Assembly: GCF_000402035.1 (NCBI RefSeq)
Contig: NC_021289.1
Location: forward strand, 682,001 to 746,000
Direction of reading: 5' to 3'
DNA from: Caballeronia insecticola
Lineage (GTDB): Bacteria; Pseudomonadota; Gammaproteobacteria; Burkholderiales; Burkholderiaceae
DNA: 64,000 nucleotides
A program made the translations under genes and the position numbers. Positions 17,727 through 25,242 of the stretch are shown here, piece by piece (position 1 is the stretch's first letter; each line of letters opens with the position of its first letter). The notes under the pieces were generated by a model that searched no databases, had not been told where the DNA came from, and saw only the letters and a program-made list of their open reading frames with translations.

Positions 17727-18911
17727 ATGACTCGTAACGTGTTCGTCGCCGGTGTCGGCATGATTCCGTTCAAGAAGCCCGGCACCAGCGATACCTACGA
17801 CGTGATGGGCGCAGGCGCGGTGCGCGCGGCGCTCGCCGACGCAGGCATCGATTACGCGGATGTGCAGCAGGCCTACGCGGGCTATGTGTACGGAGACTCG
17901 ACCTGCGGTCAGAAGGCGCTTTATCACGTCGGCATGACGGGCATTCCCGTCATCAACGTGAACAACAATTGCGCGACGGGCTCGTCGGCGTTGTTTCTCG
18001 CGCGGCAGGCGGTGCAAAGCGGCGTGGTCGATTGCGCGCTCGCGGTGGGCTTCGAATTCATGCAGCCGGGCGCGTTGTCGTCGAAATGGAGCGATCGTGC
18101 GCCGGCGCTCGAACGTGCGCTGAATCTCGTCAACGAACTGGTCGATCGCACCGATCTGCCGTCCGCGATCCGCCAGTTCAGCGGCGCGGGCCGCGCTCAC
18201 ATGGAAAAGTACGGCACGAAGCTCGAAACCTTCGCGAAGATTCGCGCGAAGGCGAGCCAGCACGCGGCGCGCAATCCGCTGGCCGTGTTCCGCACCGTGG
18301 TGAGCCCGGAAGAAGTGCTCGCCTCGCCGATGATCTGGGAAGGCGTGCTCACGCGCCTGATGGCGTGCCCGCCGACGTGCGGCGCTGCGGCGGCGATCGT
18401 GGTGTCGGAAGCATTCGCGCGCAAACACGGCCTGCGCACCGATGTGCTGATCGCCGGCCAGTCGCTGACCACGGACCGGCCCAGCACTTACGACAGCCGC
18501 GACATGATCCGCGTGGTCGGCTTCGACCTGACGCGCGAAGGCGCCGCACTCGCGTATGAGCAGGCGGGTGTCGGTCCGGAAGACATCGACGTGATCGAAC
18601 TGCACGACTGCTTCGCGCAGAACGAACTGCTGACGTACGAAGGCCTCGGTCTGTGCGCGGAAGGCGAAGCCGAAAAGCTCGTCAACGATGGCGACAACAC
18701 CTACGGCGGCAAGTGGGTGGTCAATCCGTCGGGCGGCTTGCTGTCGAAGGGACATCCGCTGGGCGCTACCGGTCTCGCGCAATGCTTCGAACTGACGCAC
18801 CAGTTGCGCGGCACGGCGGAGCAACGTCAGGTCGAAGGCGCGAAGGTCGCGCTGGCGCACAACCTGGGGCTCGGCGGCGCGTGCGTGACCACCGTGTACA
18901 AGGCCGCCTGA
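17727..18911 (+). CDS. SCP-x-type thiolase / lipid-transfer acetyl-CoA acyltransferase (set A)
   Basis: The protein has 394 residues and should cleave a 3-oxoacyl-CoA with CoA. The nucleophilic cysteine is C82 in NNNCATGSSA. The C-terminal half has ELHDCFAQNE, then H343 in SKGHPLGATG, and a second cysteine in GGACVT. These belong to the non-decarboxylating SCP-x/lipid-transfer branch, which handles alpha-methyl-branched and sterol side-chain substrates in characterised members. AAGGAG precedes ATG 17727. No DUF35 partner, which some retro-aldolases of this branch require, is adjacent; MaoC-fold genes follow instead. It is nearly the same length as its set B paralogue. Confidence 0.93.
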   Translation: MTRNVFVAGVGMIPFKKPGTSDTYDVMGAGAVRAALADAGIDYADVQQAYAGYVYGDSTCGQKALYHVGMTGIPVINVNNNCATGSSALFLARQAVQSGVVDCALAVGFEFMQPGALSSKWSDRAPALERALNLVNELVDRTDLPSAIRQFSGAGRAHMEKYGTKLETFAKIRAKASQHAARNPLAVFRTVVSPEEVLASPMIWEGVLTRLMACPPTCGAAAAIVVSEAFARKHGLRTDVLIAGQSLTTDRPSTYDSRDMIRVVGFDLTREGAALAYEQAGVGPEDIDVIELHDCFAQNELLTYEGLGLCAEGEAEKLVNDGDNTYGGKWVVNPSGGLLSKGHPLGATGLAQCFELTHQLRGTAEQRQVEGAKVALAHNLGLGGACVTTVYKAA

Positions 18912-18939
18912 CGCCGCCGCTTTCAACGGAGTGTTCGAC

Positions 18940-19380
18940 ATGATCGATAAAAAGCACATCGGCAAAGTCATACCCGCGTTTCGCACGGTGGCCGAAACGG
19001 GCCGGCTGCGCTTTTTCGCGAAGGCGACCGGCGAGACCAATCCCATCTACTTCGACGAGTCCGCCGCGCGCGATGCAGGCCATCCCGGCCTGCCCTTGCC
19101 GCCTACGTTCCTGTTCTCGCTGGAACTGGAGCAGCCGGACAAACGCTGGCGCGACGAGATCGGCATTCAGGTCGCGCGCATCCTGCACGGCGAGCAGTCG
19201 TTCACGTATCACCGCATGGCCTATGCCGGCGACGTGCTGCTGTTCGAATGCCGCATCGCCGATATCTACGAGAAGAAAGGCGGCGCGCTCTCGTTCGTGG
19301 TGCGCGAGACCCGCGTGACCAACCAGCGGGGCGAGCACGTAGCCGATATGCGCAGCGTGCTGGTGCATCGCAACGGCTGA
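18940..19380 (+). CDS. MaoC-fold hydratase subunit lacking the catalytic His (FAS1-like dehydratase)
   Basis: A 146-residue hot-dog-fold protein. At the position of the usual hydratase-2 motif it reads GETNPIYFDE (31-40): Glu32 stands where Asp is expected and Tyr37 where the catalytic His is expected. It is therefore probably the non-catalytic partner of the next gene, as in HadAB- or ChsH-type heteromers. ATG 18940 is preferred to GTG 18931 because GGAG lies at the right distance. The next gene starts 10 bases after its stop codon. Confidence 0.85.
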   Translation: MIDKKHIGKVIPAFRTVAETGRLRFFAKATGETNPIYFDESAARDAGHPGLPLPPTFLFSLELEQPDKRWRDEIGIQVARILHGEQSFTYHRMAYAGDVLLFECRIADIYEKKGGALSFVVRETRVTNQRGEHVADMRSVLVHRNG

Positions 19381-19390
19381 GGAGAACACC

Positions 19391-19804
19391 ATGAAGACAT
19401 TGTTCGACGACGTGAAGGTCGGCGACACGCTGCCGCCGCTGACGCTCGCGCCTATCGACCGCACGACGCTGGCGCTGTTCGCCGGCGCATCGGGCGATCA
19501 CAACGCGGTTCATATCGACATCGATTTCGCGCGCCGCAGCGGCATGACCGACGTGTTCGCGCACGGCATGCTGTCGATGGCGTATCTCGCGCGTCTGCTG
19601 AACGGCTGGGTGGACCAGCGCCAGTTGCGGCAGTTCGGCGTGCGTTTCGTCGGCATCACGCATCTCGGCCACAGCATCACTTGCAGCGGCCGCGTGGTCG
19701 AGAAGTTCGAAGCCGATGGCGAACAGCGCGTGAAGGTGGAGATTCAGACGGCCAATCAATATGGCGAACCGCGCGTCCTGGGCGACGCCGTGATCGCCCT
19801 GTAA
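19391..19804 (+). CDS. MaoC-family enoyl-CoA hydratase, catalytic subunit
   Basis: A 137-residue hot-dog-fold protein with the full hydratase-2 motif GASGDHNAVHID, giving D36, N38 and H41 as active-site residues. It should add water to the enoyl-CoA made by the set A dehydrogenase, giving an (R)-3-hydroxyacyl-CoA in characterised MaoC enzymes. It sits 10 bases after the gene for a related subunit without the His, so a heterodimer is likely. GGAGA precedes the ATG. A short-chain dehydrogenase gene begins 25 bases downstream. Confidence 0.9.
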   Translation: MKTLFDDVKVGDTLPPLTLAPIDRTTLALFAGASGDHNAVHIDIDFARRSGMTDVFAHGMLSMAYLARLLNGWVDQRQLRQFGVRFVGITHLGHSITCSGRVVEKFEADGEQRVKVEIQTANQYGEPRVLGDAVIAL

Positions 19805-19829
19805 ATGCATCAATCAAGGAGACAGGAAA

Positions 19830-20654
19830 ATGGGCAAGCTTGACGGCAAGGTGGCACTCGTCACGGGTTCGGGTCGCGGCATTGGCCGTGCGATCGCCGA
19901 GAAACTGGCGAGCGAAGGCGCGCGCCTCGTCATCAACGATCTCGACGCCGAACCGGCGCACGAAACGGTCGAACTGCTGAAGAAGCGCGGCACGGAGGCG
20001 GTCGCCTGCGTGGGCAACGTGGGCGCGCCGGACTTCGCGGACCGCTTCATCAACACGGCGATGAGCGCGTACAAGGGTATCGATATCATCGTCAACAATG
20101 CGGGTTATACGTGGGACGACGTGATCCAGAAGATGACCGACGAGCAGTGGTACGCGATCATCGACTGCCATATGACCGCGCCGTTCCGCATTCTGCGCGC
20201 CGCGTATCCGCACGTGAAGGCGCTGCACGCCGCCGACAAGGAAGCGGGCCGCGACGTGTATCGCAAGATCGTCAATATCTCGTCGGTGTCGGCGCTCAAC
20301 GGCAATGCCGGGCAGATGAACTACTCGTCGGCCAAGGCCGGTGTGATCGGCATGACGCGTGCGCTGTCGCGTGAATGGGGCCGCTTCAACGTGAACGTCA
20401 ATTGCGTTGCGTTCGGTCTGATCCACACACGCATGACCACCGCCGATGCCAACGCGGGCGCGACCGTGAACATCGAAGGACGCGATATTCGCGTGGGGGT
20501 CAATCCGGACGCGCTCAAGATGCATGCGCAGCGCAATCCGCTCGGGCGCGGCGGCACGCCGGAGGAAGCGGCTGGTGGCGTCTATCTGTTTTGCTCGCCG
20601 GAGTCGAACTACATCACCGGGCAGACTATCGCGGTTGCGGGGAATTTGCAGTAG
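19830..20654 (+). CDS. Short-chain dehydrogenase/reductase (3-hydroxyacyl-CoA dehydrogenase candidate, set A)
   Basis: The protein has 274 residues with the classical SDR pattern: TGSGRGIG at 12-19, the NNAG motif, and catalytic Y165/K169 in NYSSAKAG. By position it should oxidise the 3-hydroxyacyl-CoA produced by the MaoC pair to the 3-oxoacyl-CoA used by the SCP-x thiolase. It resembles the FabG and 17-beta-HSD-type SDRs in general; the preferred substrate cannot be read. A strong terminator follows at 20692, so this is the last gene of set A. Confidence 0.88.
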   Translation: MGKLDGKVALVTGSGRGIGRAIAEKLASEGARLVINDLDAEPAHETVELLKKRGTEAVACVGNVGAPDFADRFINTAMSAYKGIDIIVNNAGYTWDDVIQKMTDEQWYAIIDCHMTAPFRILRAAYPHVKALHAADKEAGRDVYRKIVNISSVSALNGNAGQMNYSSAKAGVIGMTRALSREWGRFNVNVNCVAFGLIHTRMTTADANAGATVNIEGRDIRVGVNPDALKMHAQRNPLGRGGTPEEAAGGVYLFCSPESNYITGQTIAVAGNLQ

Positions 20655-20691
20655 TAGTCGAGGGCGAGCTTCGGTTCGAACTTTTGCGTTG

Positions 20692-20725
20692 GCTGGCATG
20701 CGTCTAGGCGCTTGCCAGCTTTTTT
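20692..20725 (+). terminator. Rho-independent terminator after acyl-CoA set A
   Basis: GCTGGCA (20692-20698) pairs with TGCCAGC (20713-20719), followed at once by six T. It lies 38 bases after the stop codon of the SDR gene and closes the set A transcript. Confidence 0.88.
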
Positions 20726-20844
20726 ATTTGGGGCCTGCGGCTTGGCATTTTTACTGCGACGAACACCGCGATCGTGACGACGAGATCGGCGATCTCGTCG
20801 TGCAACTTCATATACCGAATCCGCTACTCGGACAGATCGGGATT

Positions 20845-20887
20845 ACGCGCGATGACGCAGCCAACGTTCGGCCGCGTCATCGCGCGT
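20845..20887. repeat. Long near-perfect palindrome between convergent genes
   Basis: ACGCGCGATGACGC (20845-20858) and GCGTCATCGCGCGT (20874-20887) are exact inverted copies. Inside them, after one mismatch, a GCC/GGC pair closes a 7-base loop. The predicted hairpin is unusually long and stable, but no T-run follows on either strand. It lies just downstream of the DUF3597 gene. It may stop or process that transcript or be a REP-like element. Confidence 0.75.
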
Positions 20888-20925
20888 GGTGATTCACGCT
20901 GTCGCGGAAACCGGTCGATACAACT

Positions 20926-21306
20926 TTACGCCAGATTCGCCGGCAGCTTGCCGCCATTGACAGCCAGCGCAGTCATCAACTGAGCGTGCAACCACACGTT
21001 CATGCTGGCCGAGTCGTTCATGTCGCCGGTGTACTTGAGTTCTTGCGCCAACTGCTTGCGATGATCAAGGCTGCTGTCGATGCCCAGTGCCTTCATCGTG
21101 TCGACGATGGACGCGCGCCAGTTCAGCGACTGGCCGCATTCCGCGACGCATTGATCCATCACCGACGCCACATCGACGTTAGCCAGAGGGGCCGGTGCAC
21201 CAGCTTGAGCCGCTGCGGGATCCGGAGTGGGATTGGCCACGGGCGCTGCCGCCTCAGGGTTGGCCTTGTGGAACAGCTTGTTCACGATGTCGCCAAAAAT
21301 GCTCAT
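20926..21306 (-). CDS. DUF3597-family protein
   Basis: A 126-residue protein. It opens MSIFGDIVNKLFHKA, continues through an Ala/Pro-rich linker, and ends in a helical domain with VASVMDQCVAE, LNWRASIVDTMKALGIDSS and LAQELKYTGDMNDSASMN. This matches DUF3597, whose members are often annotated as LysM-associated or helical proteins of unknown function. No signal peptide is seen. It lies alone between the set A terminator and the racemase gene, and I see no functional tie to either. Confidence 0.85.
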   Translation of the reverse strand: MSIFGDIVNKLFHKANPEAAAPVANPTPDPAAAQAGAPAPLANVDVASVMDQCVAECGQSLNWRASIVDTMKALGIDSSLDHRKQLAQELKYTGDMNDSASMNVWLHAQLMTALAVNGGKLPANLA

Positions 21307-21659
21307 TTCTCTTTCCTTTCACCGAAATTAGTCTGTTGACAAAAGCGCGCACCATCTTGAATTGGGTGGCGATCAACCTGAGAATTATGCATCAGCCCGC
21401 AGCAAATATTTCTCACGAAAGGTCAAGATTGCGAGGGACGGACATCGCCGAAATGCGGCGTAACAAGACGTGTGCCGGCATGCCGTTCGCGCCCAAAAAA
21501 CACAAGGGGCATCGCTGCGCAAAGCAGCGATGCCCCTGCCTCAAAATGCCGCGATGTGTGCCGATGATCGACCGTGAGTACATCGAACGAATCGATTGTC
21601 ATCCGGACGGTCGGCCTCGACCAAAGGCTACATCAGTCGCCTTCGAAACACGACGGCGC
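21307..21659. other. Intergenic region with no gene apart from the racemase terminator
   Basis: These 353 bases separate two minus-strand genes. The right half holds the terminator at 21495-21536. The left half must hold the DUF3597 promoter; it is A+T-richer than the surroundings, but I cannot assign -35 and -10 elements. Confidence 0.5.
21495..21536 (-). terminator. Rho-independent terminator of the racemase gene
   Basis: GGGGCATCGCTGC (21506-21518) and GCAGCGATGCCCC (21524-21536) form a perfect 13-bp stem with a 5-nt loop. On the minus strand it is followed by TTGTG and then six T. It lies about 120 bases beyond the stop codon of the minus-strand CoA-transferase-family gene. Confidence 0.85.
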
Positions 21660-22820
21660 TCACCCTTCCGACCGATACCCCAGCCCATGTTCACGCAAAC
21701 GCTCGACCGCGGCGTCGTCGAAGCCCCAGTCGCGTAACGCGGCAAGCCCGTGTTCGCCCCGCTGCGGCGCGGCCTTTGCGATCGTCGATGGCGTCGCCGA
21801 GAAGCGCGGCGCAGGCGCGGGCTGAACCACCCCCGCCACCTCGACGAAGCTGCCGCGCGCACGATGCTGCGGGTGCGCAGGCGCTTCCGAAAAGCTCAGC
21901 ACAGGCGCGACACACGCGTCGCTGCCTTCGAACACGGCACACCATTCGTCGCGGGTACGCGTGAGAAAAGCTGCGGCAAAGCGTTCACGCAGCACCGGCC
22001 AGCCGCTTCGGTCGTGCTGCGCGGGCAGGCCCGCATCCGCGAGACCGAGCTTCGACAGCAACTCCGCATAAAAGCGCCCTTCGACCGCGCCCACCGACAT
22101 GTAACCGCCATCGCGCGTTCGATAGCTGTCATACCAGGGCGTGCCGCCATCCAGCAGATTGCTGCCGCGCTCTTCCCGCCAGTTGCCCGACGCGAGCAGT
22201 CCCCAGATCACCGAGCCCAGCTGCGCCGCGCCCTCGATCATCGCGGCATCGACGACCTGGCCCTCGCCGCCGCGCTGCACGTTGAACAGCGCCGCCACCA
22301 CGCCCAGCGCCAGCAGCATGCCGCCACCGCCGTAATCGCCGACGAGGTTCAGCGGCGGCACAGGCGGACCGTCGGCCCGGCCGATGCCCGACAGCACGCC
22401 CGACAGCGCGATGTAGTTGAGATCGTGGCCCGCGCGCTGCGCGAGCGGGCCCGTCTGCCCCCAGCCCGTCATGCGCCCGTAGACGAGACGCGGGTTGCGC
22501 GCCAAGGCGGCTTGCGGTCCGAGCCCGAGGCGCTCCATGGTGCCGGGGCGAAACCCTTCGATCACTACATCGGCGCGCGCCATCAGATCCAGCGCAGCTT
22601 CCGCCGCCTGCGGGTCCTTCAGATCGAGCGTGACCGAGCGACGGCCGCGCCCCGTGACGTCCGCACGCTTGCCGTTGGTCTTCGGCCCCAGGTCCTGCGG
22701 CGCGAGCGGCCTGTCGATACGCAAGATGTCCGCGCCCATGTCGGCGAGCAACATGGCGCCGAACGGCCCCGGTCCAATGGCCTCGAATTCCAGCACGCGA
22801 ATACCGCTCAACACTCCCAT
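21660..22820 (-). CDS. Alpha-methylacyl-CoA racemase (CaiB/BaiF family III CoA-transferase fold)
   Basis: The protein has 386 residues. The N-terminus (LEFEAIGPGPFGAMLLADMG) has the racemase-type GPGPF rather than the transferase aspartate signature. The proton-transfer residues of characterised alpha-methylacyl-CoA racemases are recognisable: H132 in AGHDLNYIALSG, D162 in GDYGGGG, and a Glu in GAVEGRFYAELL. It would interconvert (2R)- and (2S)-methylacyl-CoA so that S-specific dehydrogenases can act. It lies opposite and beyond set A with its own terminator. Together with the SCP-x thiolases it hints at methyl-branched substrates. Confidence 0.88.
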   Translation of the reverse strand: MGVLSGIRVLEFEAIGPGPFGAMLLADMGADILRIDRPLAPQDLGPKTNGKRADVTGRGRRSVTLDLKDPQAAEAALDLMARADVVIEGFRPGTMERLGLGPQAALARNPRLVYGRMTGWGQTGPLAQRAGHDLNYIALSGVLSGIGRADGPPVPPLNLVGDYGGGGMLLALGVVAALFNVQRGGEGQVVDAAMIEGAAQLGSVIWGLLASGNWREERGSNLLDGGTPWYDSYRTRDGGYMSVGAVEGRFYAELLSKLGLADAGLPAQHDRSGWPVLRERFAAAFLTRTRDEWCAVFEGSDACVAPVLSFSEAPAHPQHRARGSFVEVAGVVQPAPAPRFSATPSTIAKAAPQRGEHGLAALRDWGFDDAAVERLREHGLGYRSEG

Positions 22821-23511
22821 CGTCTCTCCCTATTTCGTTTTGCATCACGGCGAAACGGGTTCGCCGTCGATGATTTCGGGTTTGGCATTGCCTGCGTAAA
22901 AGTAAGCCAGAAAACGCGGCGGAGGGGACCACCCGGGCGGAGTGGCGAGGGCGGGGGAAACGCGAGCCGTGTGCGGTGATCGAACCATACTACCCGAAGC
23001 GCGGTAACGGCCGTCCTGCCGATTGGCCTGAGAACACATGCCGAGGCAATACTTCGTTTAGCACGAATTCAATATGGATAATCTTCCGTGCGAAGAGGCT
23101 CTGTACGACAGCACCCGCTTGAGCCGTTTCGCGGGGCATCGATCTAGTCAAAACGATTCATTGGTAATGCTTACCAACCATGATTCGATTGGGCCGAACT
23201 TATTTTCTTAAAAAGCCTCATTCGCCTGTTTAGGCGCGCGTCGCCCGCATCCGGGTGCTCGAATTACGTTTATGTCCAGGACGACGATCCTTAATCAAGG
23301 TGTTCGCTCAAAAGAGCACACTAAACGACATCAGCCATCTGCCTTTAAATGCCATTCCATTCTGTTGAAACACGGGCGAGCGTTATCGCAATTTTTAATC
23401 TCTTTGCAATGCGGTCTGCATATACTGATCGAACGGATCGAGCATGACGATCCGGATCATTAATAACTTCAAGAATCGTGTTCTGAATTCACACAGTTAT
23501 TGGAGGCAGGA
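22821..23511. other. Long intergenic region, left part GC-rich, right part A+T-rich
   Basis: I see no convincing gene in these 691 bases. From about 23040 the composition becomes visibly A+T-richer, and it stays so through the next gene, as if it had a different origin. The A+T-rich part contains the 17-base palindrome at 23161-23177 and the 10-base palindrome GATCCGGATC at 23449-23458. The right end carries the GGAGG ribosome site of the exported protein. Confidence 0.55.
23161..23177. promoter_or_regulatory. Perfect 17-base palindrome, candidate operator
   Basis: TTGGTAA, a 3-base spacer (TGC) and TTACCAA form an exact inverted repeat in the A+T-rich upstream region of the exported protein gene. 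The size suits a dimeric regulator. The position about 335 bases before the start codon is far for a simple operator, and no protein can be assigned to it. Confidence 0.4.
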
Positions 23512-25179
23512 ATGAAATGGAGAGTTGCAGTTTTTCAAATATTCACGTCTTTCTTCGCATGCATGGCAACAATGGCGGCTGCCCCGTACGCTTGGGCCGA
23601 TAGTGCCCCTCCCAATCCGTTTCTGTCGGCACCGGTCTACGCAATTACCCACTTCGATTCAGCGCAGACGAATGACTTCCCTTACCCCGTCTCGACGAGT
23701 GCCTATAACGTCAATACATTACTGCCCGCGACGCCTCAAGTACCCGCAGGCCCGATCAATCTGATGACGCTGGCATCGACCGATCCCAATTACATGTGGG
23801 GTGTGTCAGCGACAGGCGTCAACTATATGTCGTTGGCCAATAATACTTTGACGGCGGCATCGCTTCCCTATGTGCTTCCCAGCGTGACTGCGCCGGTTCT
23901 CAATCTGGTGACGAGTCTTCTCAGCTCACCGATTACTACCCTGCAACAAGCTCAGAACATTATCAGCCAGTTGGGTCTGGCGGGAGGCGGAGGTCTTCCG
24001 TCGGCGTATAGCGTCGTGGATAAAAACAACATTCTCTACACCAATTACGGCAGCATGATTTACGCTTTTGGCGTCAACGCGCTTAAACAGATTACAGTAA
24101 AAGGGATGTTGAATACGGGGCTTTTCCTGCAAAGCGGCGAGTCGATTACCGGCGTGGTCATGACGTATGACGGAAAACTTGTTGTGCTGGGTTCTCATTC
24201 TGCTACCGTGGTCGATCCTGGCGGCTTCAATCAGGGGCAAAGCACATACTCCGGGATCATGTCCACTCAGCAGATTAACTCGGGCGAAACCATCAGCAAT
24301 TCCGCAGCAGTCGATCCCGACGGCGGCATTTACATCGTTTCGAACGCGACAATGTATAAGTTCGTCTGGACGGGTACTACGCTCTCCAACAGCGCATCTA
24401 ATGGCGCCTGGTCGTCGTCATACCCAAGTGGCGACACCTATTTTACGGCGTTTGGTTCAGGCTCGGGCAGCACGCCTGCGCTAATGGGTTTTGGAAGCGA
24501 TCCTGATCAACTCGTGGTCATCACGGATGGCAAAGCGCGCATGCATCTGGTCGCTTTCTGGCGCAATGGCGTTCCATCGGGTTTCACGCCGCCCTTTCCC
24601 GCTACGCCTCAAATTGCAGGAATGATCCAGGTCAATTGCGGATTACCAGCAGGCCAGCAAATTCAGACCGATCAGTCGGTATCTGTTTACAACTACGGCG
24701 CCTTCGTGGTGAATAATATTGCCGCATCCAATTCGGGCACGACTCCGCTAGTCGATAATCTGCTCCGTGGCACCGCGATCTATCCTTCGCCGCTCGGGGT
24801 GGAGCGTTTCCAATGGGACACCGGTTCGCATAGCTGGAGTTCGGTTTGGTCGCGCCCGGATATATCTTCCAACAGCATGGTGCCCGCCATTAGCAGCGGT
24901 CCAGGCGTTTCCAATACTCAAGTATTCACAAGCGGTAATTACGGCATGACAACCGGCCAGGGATGGGTGGTGACAGGAATGAACTGGAACACGGGCGCGA
25001 CCCAGTTCCAGGTTGTCATGGGATCCAGCATCGTGGGGAATGGATTCTATGGATTGATTCAGTTTTTGCCCAATGGCGATCTATTATTTAATAGCTTTGT
25101 CGGGCCTACGCGGGTCAGAATTCCGGCATCAGGCTCCTCAGCCTGCGTACCGATGGCGCTGACAGGCATTTGCCTATGA
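23512..25179 (+). CDS. Orphan exported protein, Ser/Thr/Gly/Asn-rich, beta-propeller-like
   Basis: A 555-residue protein with a clear signal peptide (MKWRVAVFQIF, hydrophobic core, AYAWAD with cleavage near residue 29). The mature part is rich in S, T, G, N and short beta-type stretches, with recurring patterns such as VMTYDGKLVVLG, AAVDPDGGIYIVS and LIQFLPNGDLLFN. These resemble blades of a propeller or a quinoprotein-like repeat. It has three cysteines, two of them in the C-terminal SACVPMALTGICL. I do not recognise a family. Codon and base composition are clearly less GC-rich than in the neighbours, suggesting horizontal acquisition. ATG 23512 follows GGAGG; an upstream TTG at 23500 overlaps that site and is unlikely to be the start. 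Confidence 0.8.
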   Translation: MKWRVAVFQIFTSFFACMATMAAAPYAWADSAPPNPFLSAPVYAITHFDSAQTNDFPYPVSTSAYNVNTLLPATPQVPAGPINLMTLASTDPNYMWGVSATGVNYMSLANNTLTAASLPYVLPSVTAPVLNLVTSLLSSPITTLQQAQNIISQLGLAGGGGLPSAYSVVDKNNILYTNYGSMIYAFGVNALKQITVKGMLNTGLFLQSGESITGVVMTYDGKLVVLGSHSATVVDPGGFNQGQSTYSGIMSTQQINSGETISNSAAVDPDGGIYIVSNATMYKFVWTGTTLSNSASNGAWSSSYPSGDTYFTAFGSGSGSTPALMGFGSDPDQLVVITDGKARMHLVAFWRNGVPSGFTPPFPATPQIAGMIQVNCGLPAGQQIQTDQSVSVYNYGAFVVNNIAASNSGTTPLVDNLLRGTAIYPSPLGVERFQWDTGSHSWSSVWSRPDISSNSMVPAISSGPGVSNTQVFTSGNYGMTTGQGWVVTGMNWNTGATQFQVVMGSSIVGNGFYGLIQFLPNGDLLFNSFVGPTRVRIPASGSSACVPMALTGICL

Positions 25180-25242
25180 TATGAATCTTCGTAAAACGTG
25201 GTCGGCCACGCATCCCGTCAAGATAATTTGCGGCACTGGGCG

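Noticed and set aside
23040..25240. Insertion sequence or transposon around the orphan exported protein
   Set aside because: The composition differs, but I found no transposase, terminal inverted repeats or target duplication.
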